Assembly: GCA_963721725.1 (NCBI GenBank) | Contig: CAVRLX010000003.1 | Location: 589,163-653,162 of the forward strand | DNA length: 64,000 nt | Direction of reading: 5' to 3' | Source of the DNA: RI-153 sp963721725 | GTDB taxonomy: Bacteria; Chloroflexota; Anaerolineae; Caldilineales; Caldilineaceae | Shown: positions 8,005 through 17,632 of the stretch, piece by piece | Layout of the letters: every line of letters begins with the position of its first letter | How positions within the stretch are numbered: position 1 is the stretch's first letter | Notes under the pieces: generated by a model | Databases searched by the model: none | Told to the model about the DNA's origin: nothing | What the model saw: only the letters and a program-made list of their open reading frames with translations | Translations under genes and position numbers: made by a program

Positions 8005-9827
8005 TTTCCGCGCGCGGCCTCTTTGCGCTCGGTAACATCCATGTGCAAGCCTGCAAAGCCCAGCAGGGTGCCCTCTTCGTTATAGAAAGGCTCGCCCTGT
8101 ACCGACATCCAAAATGGCTCACCATTTTTGCGATAGTTAAGCAGTTCGACGGCGAAGGGTTGTTGGGTTGCATTTTGGCAAGCCAAATAAGCCAGTGCCG
8201 CTGGATCAGTCTGCGGGCCAGCCAGGAAATCATCGTGGTAGCGACCTTGAATCTCATCCAGTCGATACCCAGTCAGGCTCGTAAAGCTATCGTTCACCCA
8301 TTCAATGCGTCCATCGGGACCTGTCATCGAAATCCCATTGCTGGTGCGGCTGACCACCAGGGCCAGCCGCTGGGCGTGGGCCTGGCTACTGCGCAGTCCG
8401 ATCTCCATCTCTTTAAGATCGGTAACCTCCAGGGCGCTAATGATAAAATTTTTGACTTGGCTGTGTTCGTCAAAGACAGGGCTATGGGTCACTTGATACC
8501 AAACACGACGATGACCCAAATCGCGCGAGAATTCATAGCTGAAGGTTTCGCCGCGTATTATACGTGCCATACGCTCCTCTATCACCGCTATATCTTCAAT
8601 CTCAGCAAATACTGCCATTGAGTCCCCTTCACGAATGGGATACCCTAGGGCTGCTTCGGCATGTTGATTGGCAACTTTGTTGGTTTTGATCACTGTACCA
8701 TCTCGCGACAAGAGCAAGAAAGACTGGGGGCTGTTGTCGAAAATCGTCTGCAAATTCGCTTCCGAGGTACGCAGGGCATCTTCGGCGCGTTTGCGTTCGC
8801 TAATATCCGCTTCAATCGAGATGTACCCGGAAAAGTCTCCGTTAGCCTCAATTAACGGTTCGGCGCTCGTCTCCACCCAAATGGGCGTGCCATCTTTGCG
8901 ATAGTTGATTAATTCGCGGTGGAAAGGAAGCTGGTTGGCAATAGCCTGCTGAATATAATCCAAGGTCTCCAGATCCTGATGAGGGCCAGACAGTAGATCG
9001 CTGGGCCGCCGCCCCTGCATCTCTTCCAATGTATAGCCTGTGAGCCGTGTGTAGCCCTCGTTGATCCACTCGGTATACCCCAACGCATTGGCGATCAAGA
9101 CTCCGTTGCTTGTATGCTTCGCCACCAACGCCAGTCGCCGTGACTGCGCTTCACTGGTGATCAGGGCTTGGCGAGCGCGCTCCTGCTGAATGGCAATGCC
9201 CGCAATATAGGTGATCCTTGCAATCAGATCCCACTCCGCTGTCTGCGGAGTCATGGGTGCGGGTGGGAAAACGGCAAATGTACCCAACACCTGCCCTTTG
9301 GCGCTAAAGATCGGGATTGCCCAACAGGCATTGATGCCATGTTTTTCCAACAATTTATGCACATAGGGTGCAGGCGACCAAGCTTTTAACCCAATCGCCG
9401 TTTCCACCCGCAGCGAGCCAGGCCGGGAATCGCTGACAATCACCGGCTGGCCCAAAAACGCAGCCGCCCCACAAGGGCCGTGCGTCAAACTAATCGGCGA
9501 TGTCATAAAAAGGTCTATAAACTCTTGTGGCAAACTGGGGGAAACGGCACGTTCAAAACGCGGGTATAGCTCACTGGTCACCAGAAACCCACTCGTCGCA
9601 CCGGGCAGATGGCGCTCGGCCATGCGACACAGAAAATCTAATACCTGCTCCGTGGGGCTACCTTGTGCGATCAAATCTAGGGCATGGGTCTGATCAATCA
9701 GCAACTTTTCAGCGCGTTTGCGCTCGATAATCTCACGGCGCAGTTCAATCTCGGCCATCACAAATGTAGCCAGTTCTTGCAATGTCTCGACCTGGGTCTG
9801 GCTAAAAAGGCGCGGGCTGGGTATCAA
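7908..9827 (-). CDS. hybrid histidine kinase, middle part (GAF and three PAS domains)
   Basis: The middle segment of the same sensor kinase, 639 codons in its own frame. A short helix (ELREIIERKRAEKLL) leads into a GAF domain (about 45-205) and then three PAS/PAC units (about 225-345, 350-480 and 485-610). These show motifs such as TEWINEGYTRLTGYTLEEMQ and IEWVNDSFTSLTGYRLDEIQ, and each PAC tail ends in DISERKRAE or DVTERKEA. PAS 1 and 3 are of the LOV-like family, but I see no GRNCRFLQ cysteine motif, so blue-light sensing is not supported. The true start is upstream, in the GAF segment at 9802-10284. The last 40 codons after DVTERKEAAR are out of frame. Confidence 0.82.
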   Translation of the reverse strand: MIPSPRLFSQTQVETLQELATFVMAEIELRREIIERKRAEKLLIDQTHALDLIAQGSPTEQVLDFLCRMAERHLPGATSGFLVTSELYPRFERAVSPSLPQEFIDLFMTSPISLTHGPCGAAAFLGQPVIVSDSRPGSLRVETAIGLKAWSPAPYVHKLLEKHGINACWAIPIFSAKGQVLGTFAVFPPAPMTPQTAEWDLIARITYIAGIAIQQERARQALITSEAQSRRLALVAKHTSNGVLIANALGYTEWINEGYTRLTGYTLEEMQGRRPSDLLSGPHQDLETLDYIQQAIANQLPFHRELINYRKDGTPIWVETSAEPLIEANGDFSGYISIEADISERKRAEDALRTSEANLQTIFDNSPQSFLLLSRDGTVIKTNKVANQHAEAALGYPIREGDSMAVFAEIEDIAVIEERMARIIRGETFSYEFSRDLGHRRVWYQVTHSPVFDEHSQVKNFIISALEVTDLKEMEIGLRSSQAHAQRLALVVSRTSNGISMTGPDGRIEWVNDSFTSLTGYRLDEIQGRYHDDFLAGPQTDPAALAYLACQNATQQPFAVELLNYRKNGEPFWMSVQGEPFYNEEGTLLGFAGLHMDVTERKEAARGNWKNRTSALPPYTESAAPSPDLAQCKRVPRRL

Positions 9828-10284
9828 TCACACACAGCGCGCCCAGGTGATAGCCCTCTGATGTTGCCAGCGGCGCGCCCGCATAAAAGATCACCGATCC
9901 ATCCAACACCAGAGGATTTTGAGCAAAGCGCGGATCCAACCGCGCATCTTCCACCACCAGCACCTCTTTTTGAACAATGGTATGTGTACAAAAGGAGTGG
10001 GCGCGTGGGATGACAGTTGCGTCTACGCCAAAGCGCGCTTTGGTCCACTGGCGATCTATATCGATTAAATTGATCAACGAAGCAGGAATGTTCAGTAGCC
10101 GCGCCGCCAGCCGCGTGATGCGGTCAAAGGCATCTTCATCAGGCGTGTCTAAAATATTGTAGCTATACAGCGCTTGCAGCCGCACGTCTTCATCAATCGG
10201 GGTTGGATAGGGGAGTGGGGCAGGGTCAACGGATCGGGCTGTAGGCTCTATAGCGTTCAGCTGAGCTGGGTGTTGAACACTCAT
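9802..10284 (-). CDS. hybrid histidine kinase, N-terminal GAF part
   Basis: A 160-residue open frame that is almost entirely one GAF domain (about 30-155). It has family signatures such as YNILDTPDEDAFDRITRLAA, SLINLIDIDRQWTKA, SFCTHTIVQKEVLVV and the end GALCVIDTQPAPF. This GAF type normally sits at the N-terminus of sensor kinases or diguanylate cyclases and continues directly into a helix. Deleting one A from the run at 9804-9808 (T on the coding strand) joins it in frame to FSQTQVETLQELATFVM of the next segment. With both joins repaired the whole kinase covers 6340-10284 and has about 1,300 residues. The start ATG follows an AAAGGATG site. Confidence 0.82.
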   Translation of the reverse strand: MSVQHPAQLNAIEPTARSVDPAPLPYPTPIDEDVRLQALYSYNILDTPDEDAFDRITRLAARLLNIPASLINLIDIDRQWTKARFGVDATVIPRAHSFCTHTIVQKEVLVVEDARLDPRFAQNPLVLDGSVIFYAGAPLATSEGYHLGALCVIDTQPAPF

Positions 10285-10516
10285 AGATCATCCTTTGAAA
10301 CAGAATAACGCCTATCATATCTATAGCAATCTCTAGCTTTCCATTGTATTACGATTCTTTACAGATGTAAAAGGATGTTTTCTGCAGAAAGTAAGTGAAT
10401 TTTTTCCCACAATTTCTCGCTACTTGCAAGCTTCCGAGGCAACCGCTACACTTTGCACAGAAGCTTACCATCACGTCGTTTATCCGATTCCATTTTGATA
10501 ACAGGCAAATTTAGAT

Positions 10517-13500
10517 ATGCAGATCCTTGTCTTACGTTTTCTTGCATTTGCGATCAGTTTGTGGGGCGTGTCGATGATAGACGCCGCCCAGCCCACCGCT
10601 GCCGTTGCCCTGCGCGATGGTCTGTTGCTGCTGCTGATTGGCAGCGTCCTGTTTGCGGCTTCGCTGTGGCCCCCTTTGGCTCGAAAAAGTTCCCGCGCTT
10701 CGGCAAGGGGAATGGCCCGGCTTTGCGGTGTGGATGTTTGGCCTGGGGCTGCTATTCGCCAGCGTGGGCGGTGGTCTGCTCTGGTTTGCCGAGGGTGACT
10801 GGAGGCTCTGGGCAGGATTACTCTGGATGGTCGCTCTAGGGTTGATGGGAATAGCTCTGCTCTGGCCCTATGTGCCCCCGGTTTCGCCCGTTTGGTCATT
10901 CTCGGCGGCGCGCACACTGCTTGCCGTTAAGGGTGATGCGACATGGGCAGACCGGCAACGCGCAACCAGAAATTACGGGGAAGTCGCTGGCAATAGCCGT
11001 AACGCTGCTGGGACTGCTGGCTTTGGTCATCCGTATTTGGAACTTTGCCGGGCTGCCCACTGGCTGTAGTGACTATGGATGCCAGACCGCCACCACCGTG
11101 TTAACCATCTTGCGCGAGGACAATTGGTCTGCGCTGCTCTCGTCTGTACCGCCTGCCTATGGTCTGATTTTGGCCGCCATCTTTGGTCTCTTTGGTCCTG
11201 GGTTGGCACCCTTGCAATGGCTGGGGATTGTATTGGGCAGCCTCACCATTCCGCTGCTCTATTGGGCGGCCAGCCGTTTCTTGCCCCGTGCCAGCGCGCT
11301 CTTGGGCGCTCTATTGCTGGCATTTCTGCCCTGGCACATTCAACTAAGTCGCTATCCAGAACCCGGCACACTTCTATTACCGCTGCTTTTATTGAGCGTC
11401 TGGGCACGCTTTGACGCCAACCAAACGGGCAACAGTCGTCGCTGGCTGCTAGCCGGGCTGCTGGCTGGGAGCGCGCTCTTGGCTGCGCCGCTGCCGCTTA
11501 TCCCCGCATTGTTGCTCTGGGCGCTGCTCTTCCCGCCGCTCCGCCATTGGCGTGTGACGCTGCTTTATTGGCTGGTAGTAATGGTGGGCGGGCTGCCCCG
11601 GCTGGCAACATTGCAGAGCGTAGACTTTCTCGCCGCCGATCTCTCTTTGCTTGAGCGTCAATTCCAGTCAATCGTTGGTCAGATCTTACAAGTACACACA
11701 CCGGCGGCTCTGATCTTTCTTCTGTTAGCCCTTTTTGGCCTGATTTATCTGATACGTTTTCTGCGTTGGCCGCTTTCCTCTTTTTTGTGGGTTGGCCTCC
11801 TCTTGACCCTGCTTTTTGCCGCGCTGGATGGCGCGGCTATCAGCCTCTCCACCCTGACCCCACTGCTGCTGATCCTCTGCTTGGCCGCGACTGTGGCACT
11901 AGATCAATTCTGGAGCGCGCTGACCCGTTTCTGGTCACCCCTGATCCGCCCTGTGCCCTTTTTGGCGGGCGCTAGTCTGCTGCTGCTTGTGGTGCTGGGA
12001 TTTTCTACGCGGTCAGGATTGGCGGCCTCCGTCGAGGAGGGGAATTTTGCCACAGCTTATAGCGGCGCGGAGATCGCCATCGGCCAGTTTCTTTATGAAC
12101 GTTTCCAAACGTCTGTGGACAACGGCGGCGTGGACAACACACTGATTCTGGCTCCACACGCCGTTCTGGCAAACCCCACCACCCAGTTAGCGGCGCGCGG
12201 TGTGCTGGCCTATGCCAAACGCATTGCCCCCCTGGATGCCGTTGAACATTTCCCCTTTGTGGGTTCGCCCTTTAACGCACTGCCCACAGATAGCGATCTT
12301 CTCTATGTCCTGCCCAGCAGCAACCCGGAGATTCTGCGCCTGCTCTTTGATCTCTATGAAAGTGTCAGCGCCGAGCCGCTTACCGATGGCCCTGGGGGGA
12401 AGATCCTTGCCTTTGTGATCCGTGTGCCTCTCGACCGGGTGGAGACCATGCGCGGTCTCCCCACCCTCTACTTTGCCGGAGAGCAGGCTGGCCCACCCGA
12501 AAGCGCCACAATCACCACGCCGGGTGATGCGCTGGACCTGGATTGGCGAAACGAGCAGCCCTTGCCCTTGCCCTTCACGCTTCAAAATCAGGGCGCGCTT
12601 TATGTGCCAGAAAGCGGACTCTATCGCTTTGAGGTAGAGATGAACGAGGACGCCACCCTGCGCCTTCTCCTGGGGGACGAAGCGCAGCCCTTCATTGCAC
12701 TCGATACAGAGGCAGGGCTTAGCGCCAATCAACTTGAACTCGTGCAGGGTTTCTATCCACTCACGCTAACCTATCAAAGCGGTACGGCGGACGCCCATCT
12801 CTCTGTGCGCTGGCAACGCCCCGGCGGCAAGACAGAGCCGATCCCGCGCCAAGCACTGTATAGCCGTGCCGTGCCGGCGGGCCTGCTTGCCAAATACTAT
12901 ATGGGCAACGTGGATTGGCCGTGGTTGGAGAGCGAAATCCCAGCGCAGATCCGACGCGAGCCGTTTATCATGCCTGGCCCGCTGGCCGAACGCGCCAGCG
13001 CTCTCCTCTGGCAGGGGAAGCTGGCCGCGCCCGTAGATGGATCTTACACGCTAACCGTCATGGCGGCGGGTCCGCAGCGGCTCTATGTGGACAATGCCCT
13101 GGTGCTGGAAGATGACGAAGGGGCCACAACTGAGGCCGTTACACTCGCACTGGCCCGCGGCTGGCATGATCTGCGCTTGCACTATCGTCCGCTCCCTGGT
13201 CACGCAGAGATGCAACTGACTTGGCAACCGGCAGGCCTACAGGGTGGCCCCATTCCACCCCAGTACTTCGCTGCCTATCTGCCCGATGTGGATACCGCGG
13301 CACTGACCTTGCCCGATCTGCCAGAATCCGTGCCGTTGCCCATTGCCACAGCGCCCCTGGCAATTCAGGAAAATTTCCAAACGGCGTCCGATACCTTGCC
13401 CACGGGATTACCCGAATTGCCGCTTGAGCTGCGCTGGCAGGTGGGGAACTGCGGGGCTGGGGATGGGCAACTCTCCGAGCCGCGCGGCGCATTGCTCATG

Positions 13501-14229
13501 GTCGAAGAGAATCGCATCTACGTGGCCGACACGGGCAACCGGCGGCTGGTGGCCTATGATCTGGGCGACGGTACGCCCCTTCAAGTCTACAGCGATCCAC
13601 AATTGGAAGAGCCGTTTGATCTGGGCCGCACGGTGACCGGTGAGATCTTTTTACTCGACGCCACGGTACAGCAGATCTTCAAGTTAGATGGGGAAACCTT
13701 GACTGCGATTGCCCAGGACACAAGCTTCTATCGTCCGCGCGGGTTGGGCGTAGACGGAGGAGGGACGTTGCTTGTGGCAGACACAGGCGGGGCAAGGGTC
13801 GTCATCCTTTCCGCATTGGGCGAGGTGCTTGATCAGATTGGCGGGCCGGATACGGAGATCGGCAAAGGTCAACCTGTGGATGTGATGACCCTGCCCAACG
13901 GCACGATCTGGGTGATTACCAGCGAAAACGGCACGCTTTGGCGGCTAGATCGCGGCCAGGGGCAGGTCGCCATTGCCCCGGTGAACACAGTTTTTGGCCC
14001 CCACTTGGCCGGGCTGTTTGATAGTTCATTCTTTGTCACCGATCCCGAGCGGCGACTGCTACTTTATTACAGTGCCGACGGGCAGCCAATGGCGCAATTC
14101 CAGAGCAACTTGGCCCGCCCCGCCGGGATCGACGCGGCTACGGCTGAGGGCAATCTGCTTGTAACCGTCACCGATAGCACAACTTGCACGCTTTCCCTCT
14201 GGCAAATGCCGTTGGATGCCCTGCCCTAA
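10517..14229 (+). CDS. GT39-like membrane glycosyltransferase fused to PA14 and NHL domains (two frameshifts)
   Basis: Probably one gene of about 1,236 residues read in three frames: 10517 to about 10672, then to about 10978, then an open frame from 10870 to 14229. Removing one C from the run at 10670-10674 and one G from 10977-10980 restores continuity. The N-terminal half has many hydrophobic helices and resembles ArnT/PMT-type (GT39) lipid-linked sugar transferases: a loop with CSDYGCQTATTVL, SRYPEPGTLLLPLLL after helix pairs. The extracytoplasmic half has two PA14-like beta modules (ESGLYRFEVEMNEDATLRL; GSYTLTVMAAGPQRLYVD) and then NHL beta-propeller repeats (NRIYVADTGNRRLVAYD; GTLLVADTGGARVVIL). 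PA14 and NHL modules bind glycans or other surface ligands. The metalloprotease gene begins about 35 bp downstream, so the two are probably co-transcribed. Confidence 0.8.
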
Positions 14230-14264
14230 CGGCGCAATTGCCGTCTCATCCTATGGAGTGTCTT

Positions 14265-16286
14265 ATGACCTTTCCCAATCGCCCTCGGCGTTTGGTGCGC
14301 TTACTGCTGTTTTTGTCTGTTGCGTTTGTAGTCATCACATGGCTGGCCGGGTGTGCAGATCGATTGCGCCCAAGCGAAAGCGGGCAAGTGCCAACAACAC
14401 CCGCCATCCAAATTACGCCTGTGCGCAGATCTACGCCTATCCCCTCCCCCACGCCGCGCACCTTTACCGAAGCGCAACTGGCCCTGGCGGCCATCCCCAC
14501 GCGCGATCTACGCGATCTGGCCCTGCGGCTGCGACCCGACATTGAAGAGATCCCTTTGATGGTCAACGCCACGACGCCAACCTATGCCGTGGGCGACGAA
14601 ATCGAGTTCTGGGCATCTAACGTGGAGACCAACGAGCGCTTTCGCTTCACAGCCCGGCTGATCCACAAAACAGCGGTGGCCTACGCCTGGGTGCAGGTCG
14701 ATCAGCCCTATGAGAGCGAGCGAATTATGCAGGCCGTAGACCAATTTAGCGAGGTCATCTATCCCACGGTGCGGCAGTTTTTCGGCAGTGAGTGGCTCCC
14801 CGGCGTGGACAACGATCCACGGCTACACATTCTCCACGTCACAAACTTGGGCGGGCCCATTGCGGGCTACTATAGCAGCGCCGATCAGTTTAGCCGTCTG
14901 GCGAACCCCTATTCCAACGAAAAAGAGATGTTCTATATCAGCCTGGATTGGCTCAACCGTACCAATGATTATGTAGAGTATGAGACTGTTTTGGCCCATG
15001 AATTTCAGCATATGATCCACTGGCATATTGACCGGGACGAAACAGCCTGGGTCAACGAAGGGCTGAGCGAGCTGGCCCAAGATATTGTGGGCTATGAGGC
15101 GGCCAACTATTTCCCCAGCCTCTATGCCAGCCAGCCCGATACCCAATTGACCACGTGGGGCGATGTGGTGGGGTCCAATGGCCCGCACTATGGCGGTGCC
15201 TATTTGTTCATGGCCTATCTCTATCAGCGCTTTGGCGAAGCGGTGACCAAAGCGGTGGTGGCAAGTCCCGCCAACAGTGTGCGCGGCATCGAACTGGCCT
15301 TGCAGCAGACCGGCAATGCCCAATCGTTTGTGGATCTCTTCGCGGATCGGACTGTGGCAAACTTTGTGGATGATCCCGACGCGCTGGGGCTACCCGGTAT
15401 CTATGGCTATGCACAGATGAATGTGCCCCAGCCGATTGCAGTCCATCAGTATGGGAGCTATCCGGTGGGGCCGTTGCAGAGTGATGTACGCAACTTTGGC
15501 GTGGACTATGTGCAACTAACCGGCGGGCGCGATCTTGTGATCACCTTCGCAGGGGAAGTGCAGACCCGCCTCGCCCCCACCTCGCCCCACAGTGGAGATC
15601 GGATGTGGTGGAGCAACCGCGCCGATCATGCGGATACACGGCTGACACGCCGTTTTGATCTGTCGGCTCTGGCTCCCGGCACAGCCGTGGAGATGGAGGT
15701 TGCCCTGTGGTATGTGATCGAGGCGGATTATGACTATGGCTATGTGCTTGCCAGCCGGGATGGGATCAAGTGGCAAGTTTTGCAGGGGCAATTTACCACG
15801 GATACCAATCCCAACGGCAACAGCTTTGGCTCGGCCTACACGGGCGATAGCGGTTCGGATCTCGCCACAGAAGCGCAGTGGATCAACGACCGTTTTGATC
15901 TCAGCGACTATGCCGGTGAGACGATCTGGGTGCGCTTCGAGTATGTGACCGACGATGTGACCAATACACCCGGTTGGTTTATCGACGATGTCCGCATTGC
16001 CGCGCTTGGCTACGCGGCGGATTTCGAAGCGGAGAGCGAGGGCTGGCTGAGTGAGGGGTGGGTGTTGACCGACAATCGGCTGACCCAGGATTGGTTGTTA
16101 CAATTATTGATCCTGCAAAACGACGATCTTCTTTCTGTGCAGACGATTCCGGTGGATGGCGCTGGGCAGGCCACGATTCCGGTGGCAATCGCAGACCGCA
16201 ACCGTAGCGCTGTGCTCACGATCAGCGGCACAACCCCCGTCACCACCGAAGTTGCCCAATACGAATTTAGCATTGAGGCACGCTGA
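14265..16286 (+). CDS. secreted zinc metalloprotease lipoprotein (M6/immune-inhibitor-A-like)
   Basis: A 673-residue lipoprotein. A hydrophobic signal ends in the lipobox LAGC (about residues 27-30), and a Thr/Pro-rich tether follows. The catalytic helix LAHEFQHMIH has the zinc ligands His245 and His249 with Glu246, followed by WVNEGLSELAQ, where the Glu is a plausible third ligand. The C-terminal third is beta-rich, with jelly-roll-like segments (PGWFIDDVRI) as in immune-inhibitor-A and gingipain-type accessory domains. The chosen ATG has a GGAG site 6 bp upstream; two in-frame starts upstream are worse placed. It likely digests extracellular protein at the cell surface. Confidence 0.85.
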   Translation: MTFPNRPRRLVRLLLFLSVAFVVITWLAGCADRLRPSESGQVPTTPAIQITPVRRSTPIPSPTPRTFTEAQLALAAIPTRDLRDLALRLRPDIEEIPLMVNATTPTYAVGDEIEFWASNVETNERFRFTARLIHKTAVAYAWVQVDQPYESERIMQAVDQFSEVIYPTVRQFFGSEWLPGVDNDPRLHILHVTNLGGPIAGYYSSADQFSRLANPYSNEKEMFYISLDWLNRTNDYVEYETVLAHEFQHMIHWHIDRDETAWVNEGLSELAQDIVGYEAANYFPSLYASQPDTQLTTWGDVVGSNGPHYGGAYLFMAYLYQRFGEAVTKAVVASPANSVRGIELALQQTGNAQSFVDLFADRTVANFVDDPDALGLPGIYGYAQMNVPQPIAVHQYGSYPVGPLQSDVRNFGVDYVQLTGGRDLVITFAGEVQTRLAPTSPHSGDRMWWSNRADHADTRLTRRFDLSALAPGTAVEMEVALWYVIEADYDYGYVLASRDGIKWQVLQGQFTTDTNPNGNSFGSAYTGDSGSDLATEAQWINDRFDLSDYAGETIWVRFEYVTDDVTNTPGWFIDDVRIAALGYAADFEAESEGWLSEGWVLTDNRLTQDWLLQLLILQNDDLLSVQTIPVDGAGQATIPVAIADRNRSAVLTISGTTPVTTEVAQYEFSIEAR

Positions 16287-16297
16287 TGATCGTGCGT

Positions 16298-16350
16298 AGG
16301 CAAAGAAAAAGGGGAATCGACCCTGTGTCGATTCCCCTTTTTCTTTGCCT
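16298..16350. terminator. bidirectional terminator between convergent genes
   Basis: Perfect 23-bp arms at 16298-16320 and 16328-16350 with a 7-nt loop. The arms begin AGGCAAAGAAAAAGGGG and end with CCCCTTTTTCTTTGCCT, so there are T-runs in both directions. It serves the metalloprotease gene (plus) and the lipoprotein gene at 16361 (minus). Confidence 0.85.
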
Positions 16351-16360
16351 GGGAGAACAA

Positions 16361-17413
16361 TTAGTTGCTCACCTCAGCGAAAAGCGTTGATGCAAATGTC
16401 TCCATACCTGCCTGGATTTCAGCGCTGGCAGGTATTTCGCCCGCCCCGGAAAAGACCATGCGAATGGTCATGGCATCTGCCACAGATGGATCGCGCTGCT
16501 CAAATTCAAAGCTCTGGAGCGTATCCACCCAGTCATAAAGTTGCGCCAGTTGAGCGGCATCCAGGCGTGCTTTGCCCAGAGTTTGCGGCTCGTTGCCCCG
16601 ACACGAACTCGCATAAACGCGCCCCGTCACATAGACCGTGAGATCGTCACAGAAACCGGCAATGCCACCTTCCCGATGCCAGGCAAAGGCCAATCCCCAG
16701 CTTGCGCCAGAACGCCCTGCGCTGGCCTCGTGATAAGCCAACTGCGCCCACTCTGCCAACATGCGCTCTTCAGCCGGGGTGGCGGTCTGCGTTCCCGTAC
16801 CGTTGAAAAGCAGATGCCCGGCGGCGGTCTCTGCTTCAAAAGGGGCATAGGTGTTCACAAACCAGCCCAGATCATGAGCGTAATCGGGGCTTGCCACCTG
16901 TAGACCCAACAGCGGTCCACCACACAGGCCAAAGGCTGCACCTTCGACTCCCAACTGCGCCGTAGCACAGACCCCAGCATCAGCATTCTGGGTCCATTCC
17001 ATAGCCACAGCGCCCATATCAGTCGCAGGGGCCTCAGCCAGACGAATGGTGGATGCATCGGCATTGCTTCGATAGACATACATCTCGCTATTCACCGCCA
17101 GCGTCACCTCATACCCCGGCACAATCGCCAACGTACAGGCTTCGTCTGGAGTGGGGAGTCCCAAGCAGCCGTCCGGCCATTCTTTTGCCTCAACTGACAC
17201 AATTTCAATGGCCTCGAAATTGGCCCCTAACTGTTGCATGAGCATTTGGCGAAGGGACATAGCAACAGCTTCAGCCTGGGCACTCTCTATTTCTGGCAAT
17301 TCTGGGGATGGCTGCACCTCGGTAGGTCTCCCCGGAGGCAAAGGTATCGGCACACACGCCGAAACCAAAAGCATTATCCCCAAGGCAAACGTAATCATAA
17401 ATTGACGTTTCAT
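16361..17413 (-). CDS. putative lipoprotein of unknown function
   Basis: A 350-residue protein with a classical lipoprotein signal (basic MKRQF, hydrophobic core, lipobox VSAC at about residues 17-20) and then a Pro-rich tether. I do not recognise a named family. A first module contains EWPDGCLGLPTPDEACT, a Cys-bracketed motif with paired cysteines. A second region has HREGGIAGFCDDLTVYVTGRVYASSC, again with two Cys, followed by a helical tail. Both modules look like small disulphide-stabilised extracytoplasmic domains. It is convergent with the metalloprotease gene and shares its terminator. Upstream, at 17451-17517, lies a 67-bp inverted repeat. Confidence 0.75.
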   Translation of the reverse strand: MKRQFMITFALGIMLLVSACVPIPLPPGRPTEVQPSPELPEIESAQAEAVAMSLRQMLMQQLGANFEAIEIVSVEAKEWPDGCLGLPTPDEACTLAIVPGYEVTLAVNSEMYVYRSNADASTIRLAEAPATDMGAVAMEWTQNADAGVCATAQLGVEGAAFGLCGGPLLGLQVASPDYAHDLGWFVNTYAPFEAETAAGHLLFNGTGTQTATPAEERMLAEWAQLAYHEASAGRSGASWGLAFAWHREGGIAGFCDDLTVYVTGRVYASSCRGNEPQTLGKARLDAAQLAQLYDWVDTLQSFEFEQRDPSVADAMTIRMVFSGAGEIPASAEIQAGMETFASTLFAEVSN

Positions 17414-17450
17414 GAGACAAAAGTCCTTCCTAAATTTTTTAGTAACGATT

Positions 17451-17517
17451 CAGGTGCGACGCACTCGCCAGGAGTAGAACGGTTGTGAAACGCTTGTGTG
17501 GCGAGTGCGTCGCACCA
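17451..17517. repeat. 67-bp inverted-repeat element, copy 1
   Basis: Perfect 18-bp terminal arms (17453-17470 and 17499-17516, GGTGCGACGCACTCGCCA and its complement) flank a 28-nt centre. A second copy at 36674-36735 is nearly identical, including the centre. It could be a REP-like or MITE-like element, or transcribed as a stem-loop. It lies in the gap between the lipoprotein gene and the DinB gene. Confidence 0.8.
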
Positions 17518-17632
17518 GTACCTTTTAATAGCTTTTAGCTGCTCTTGTAGGACGCCTACAATGGCGTGATTGTTCATTTCTACGTACAATGACCTGAGTC
17601 TTTTTTAAATCCAGCCGCACACGGAGATCATA

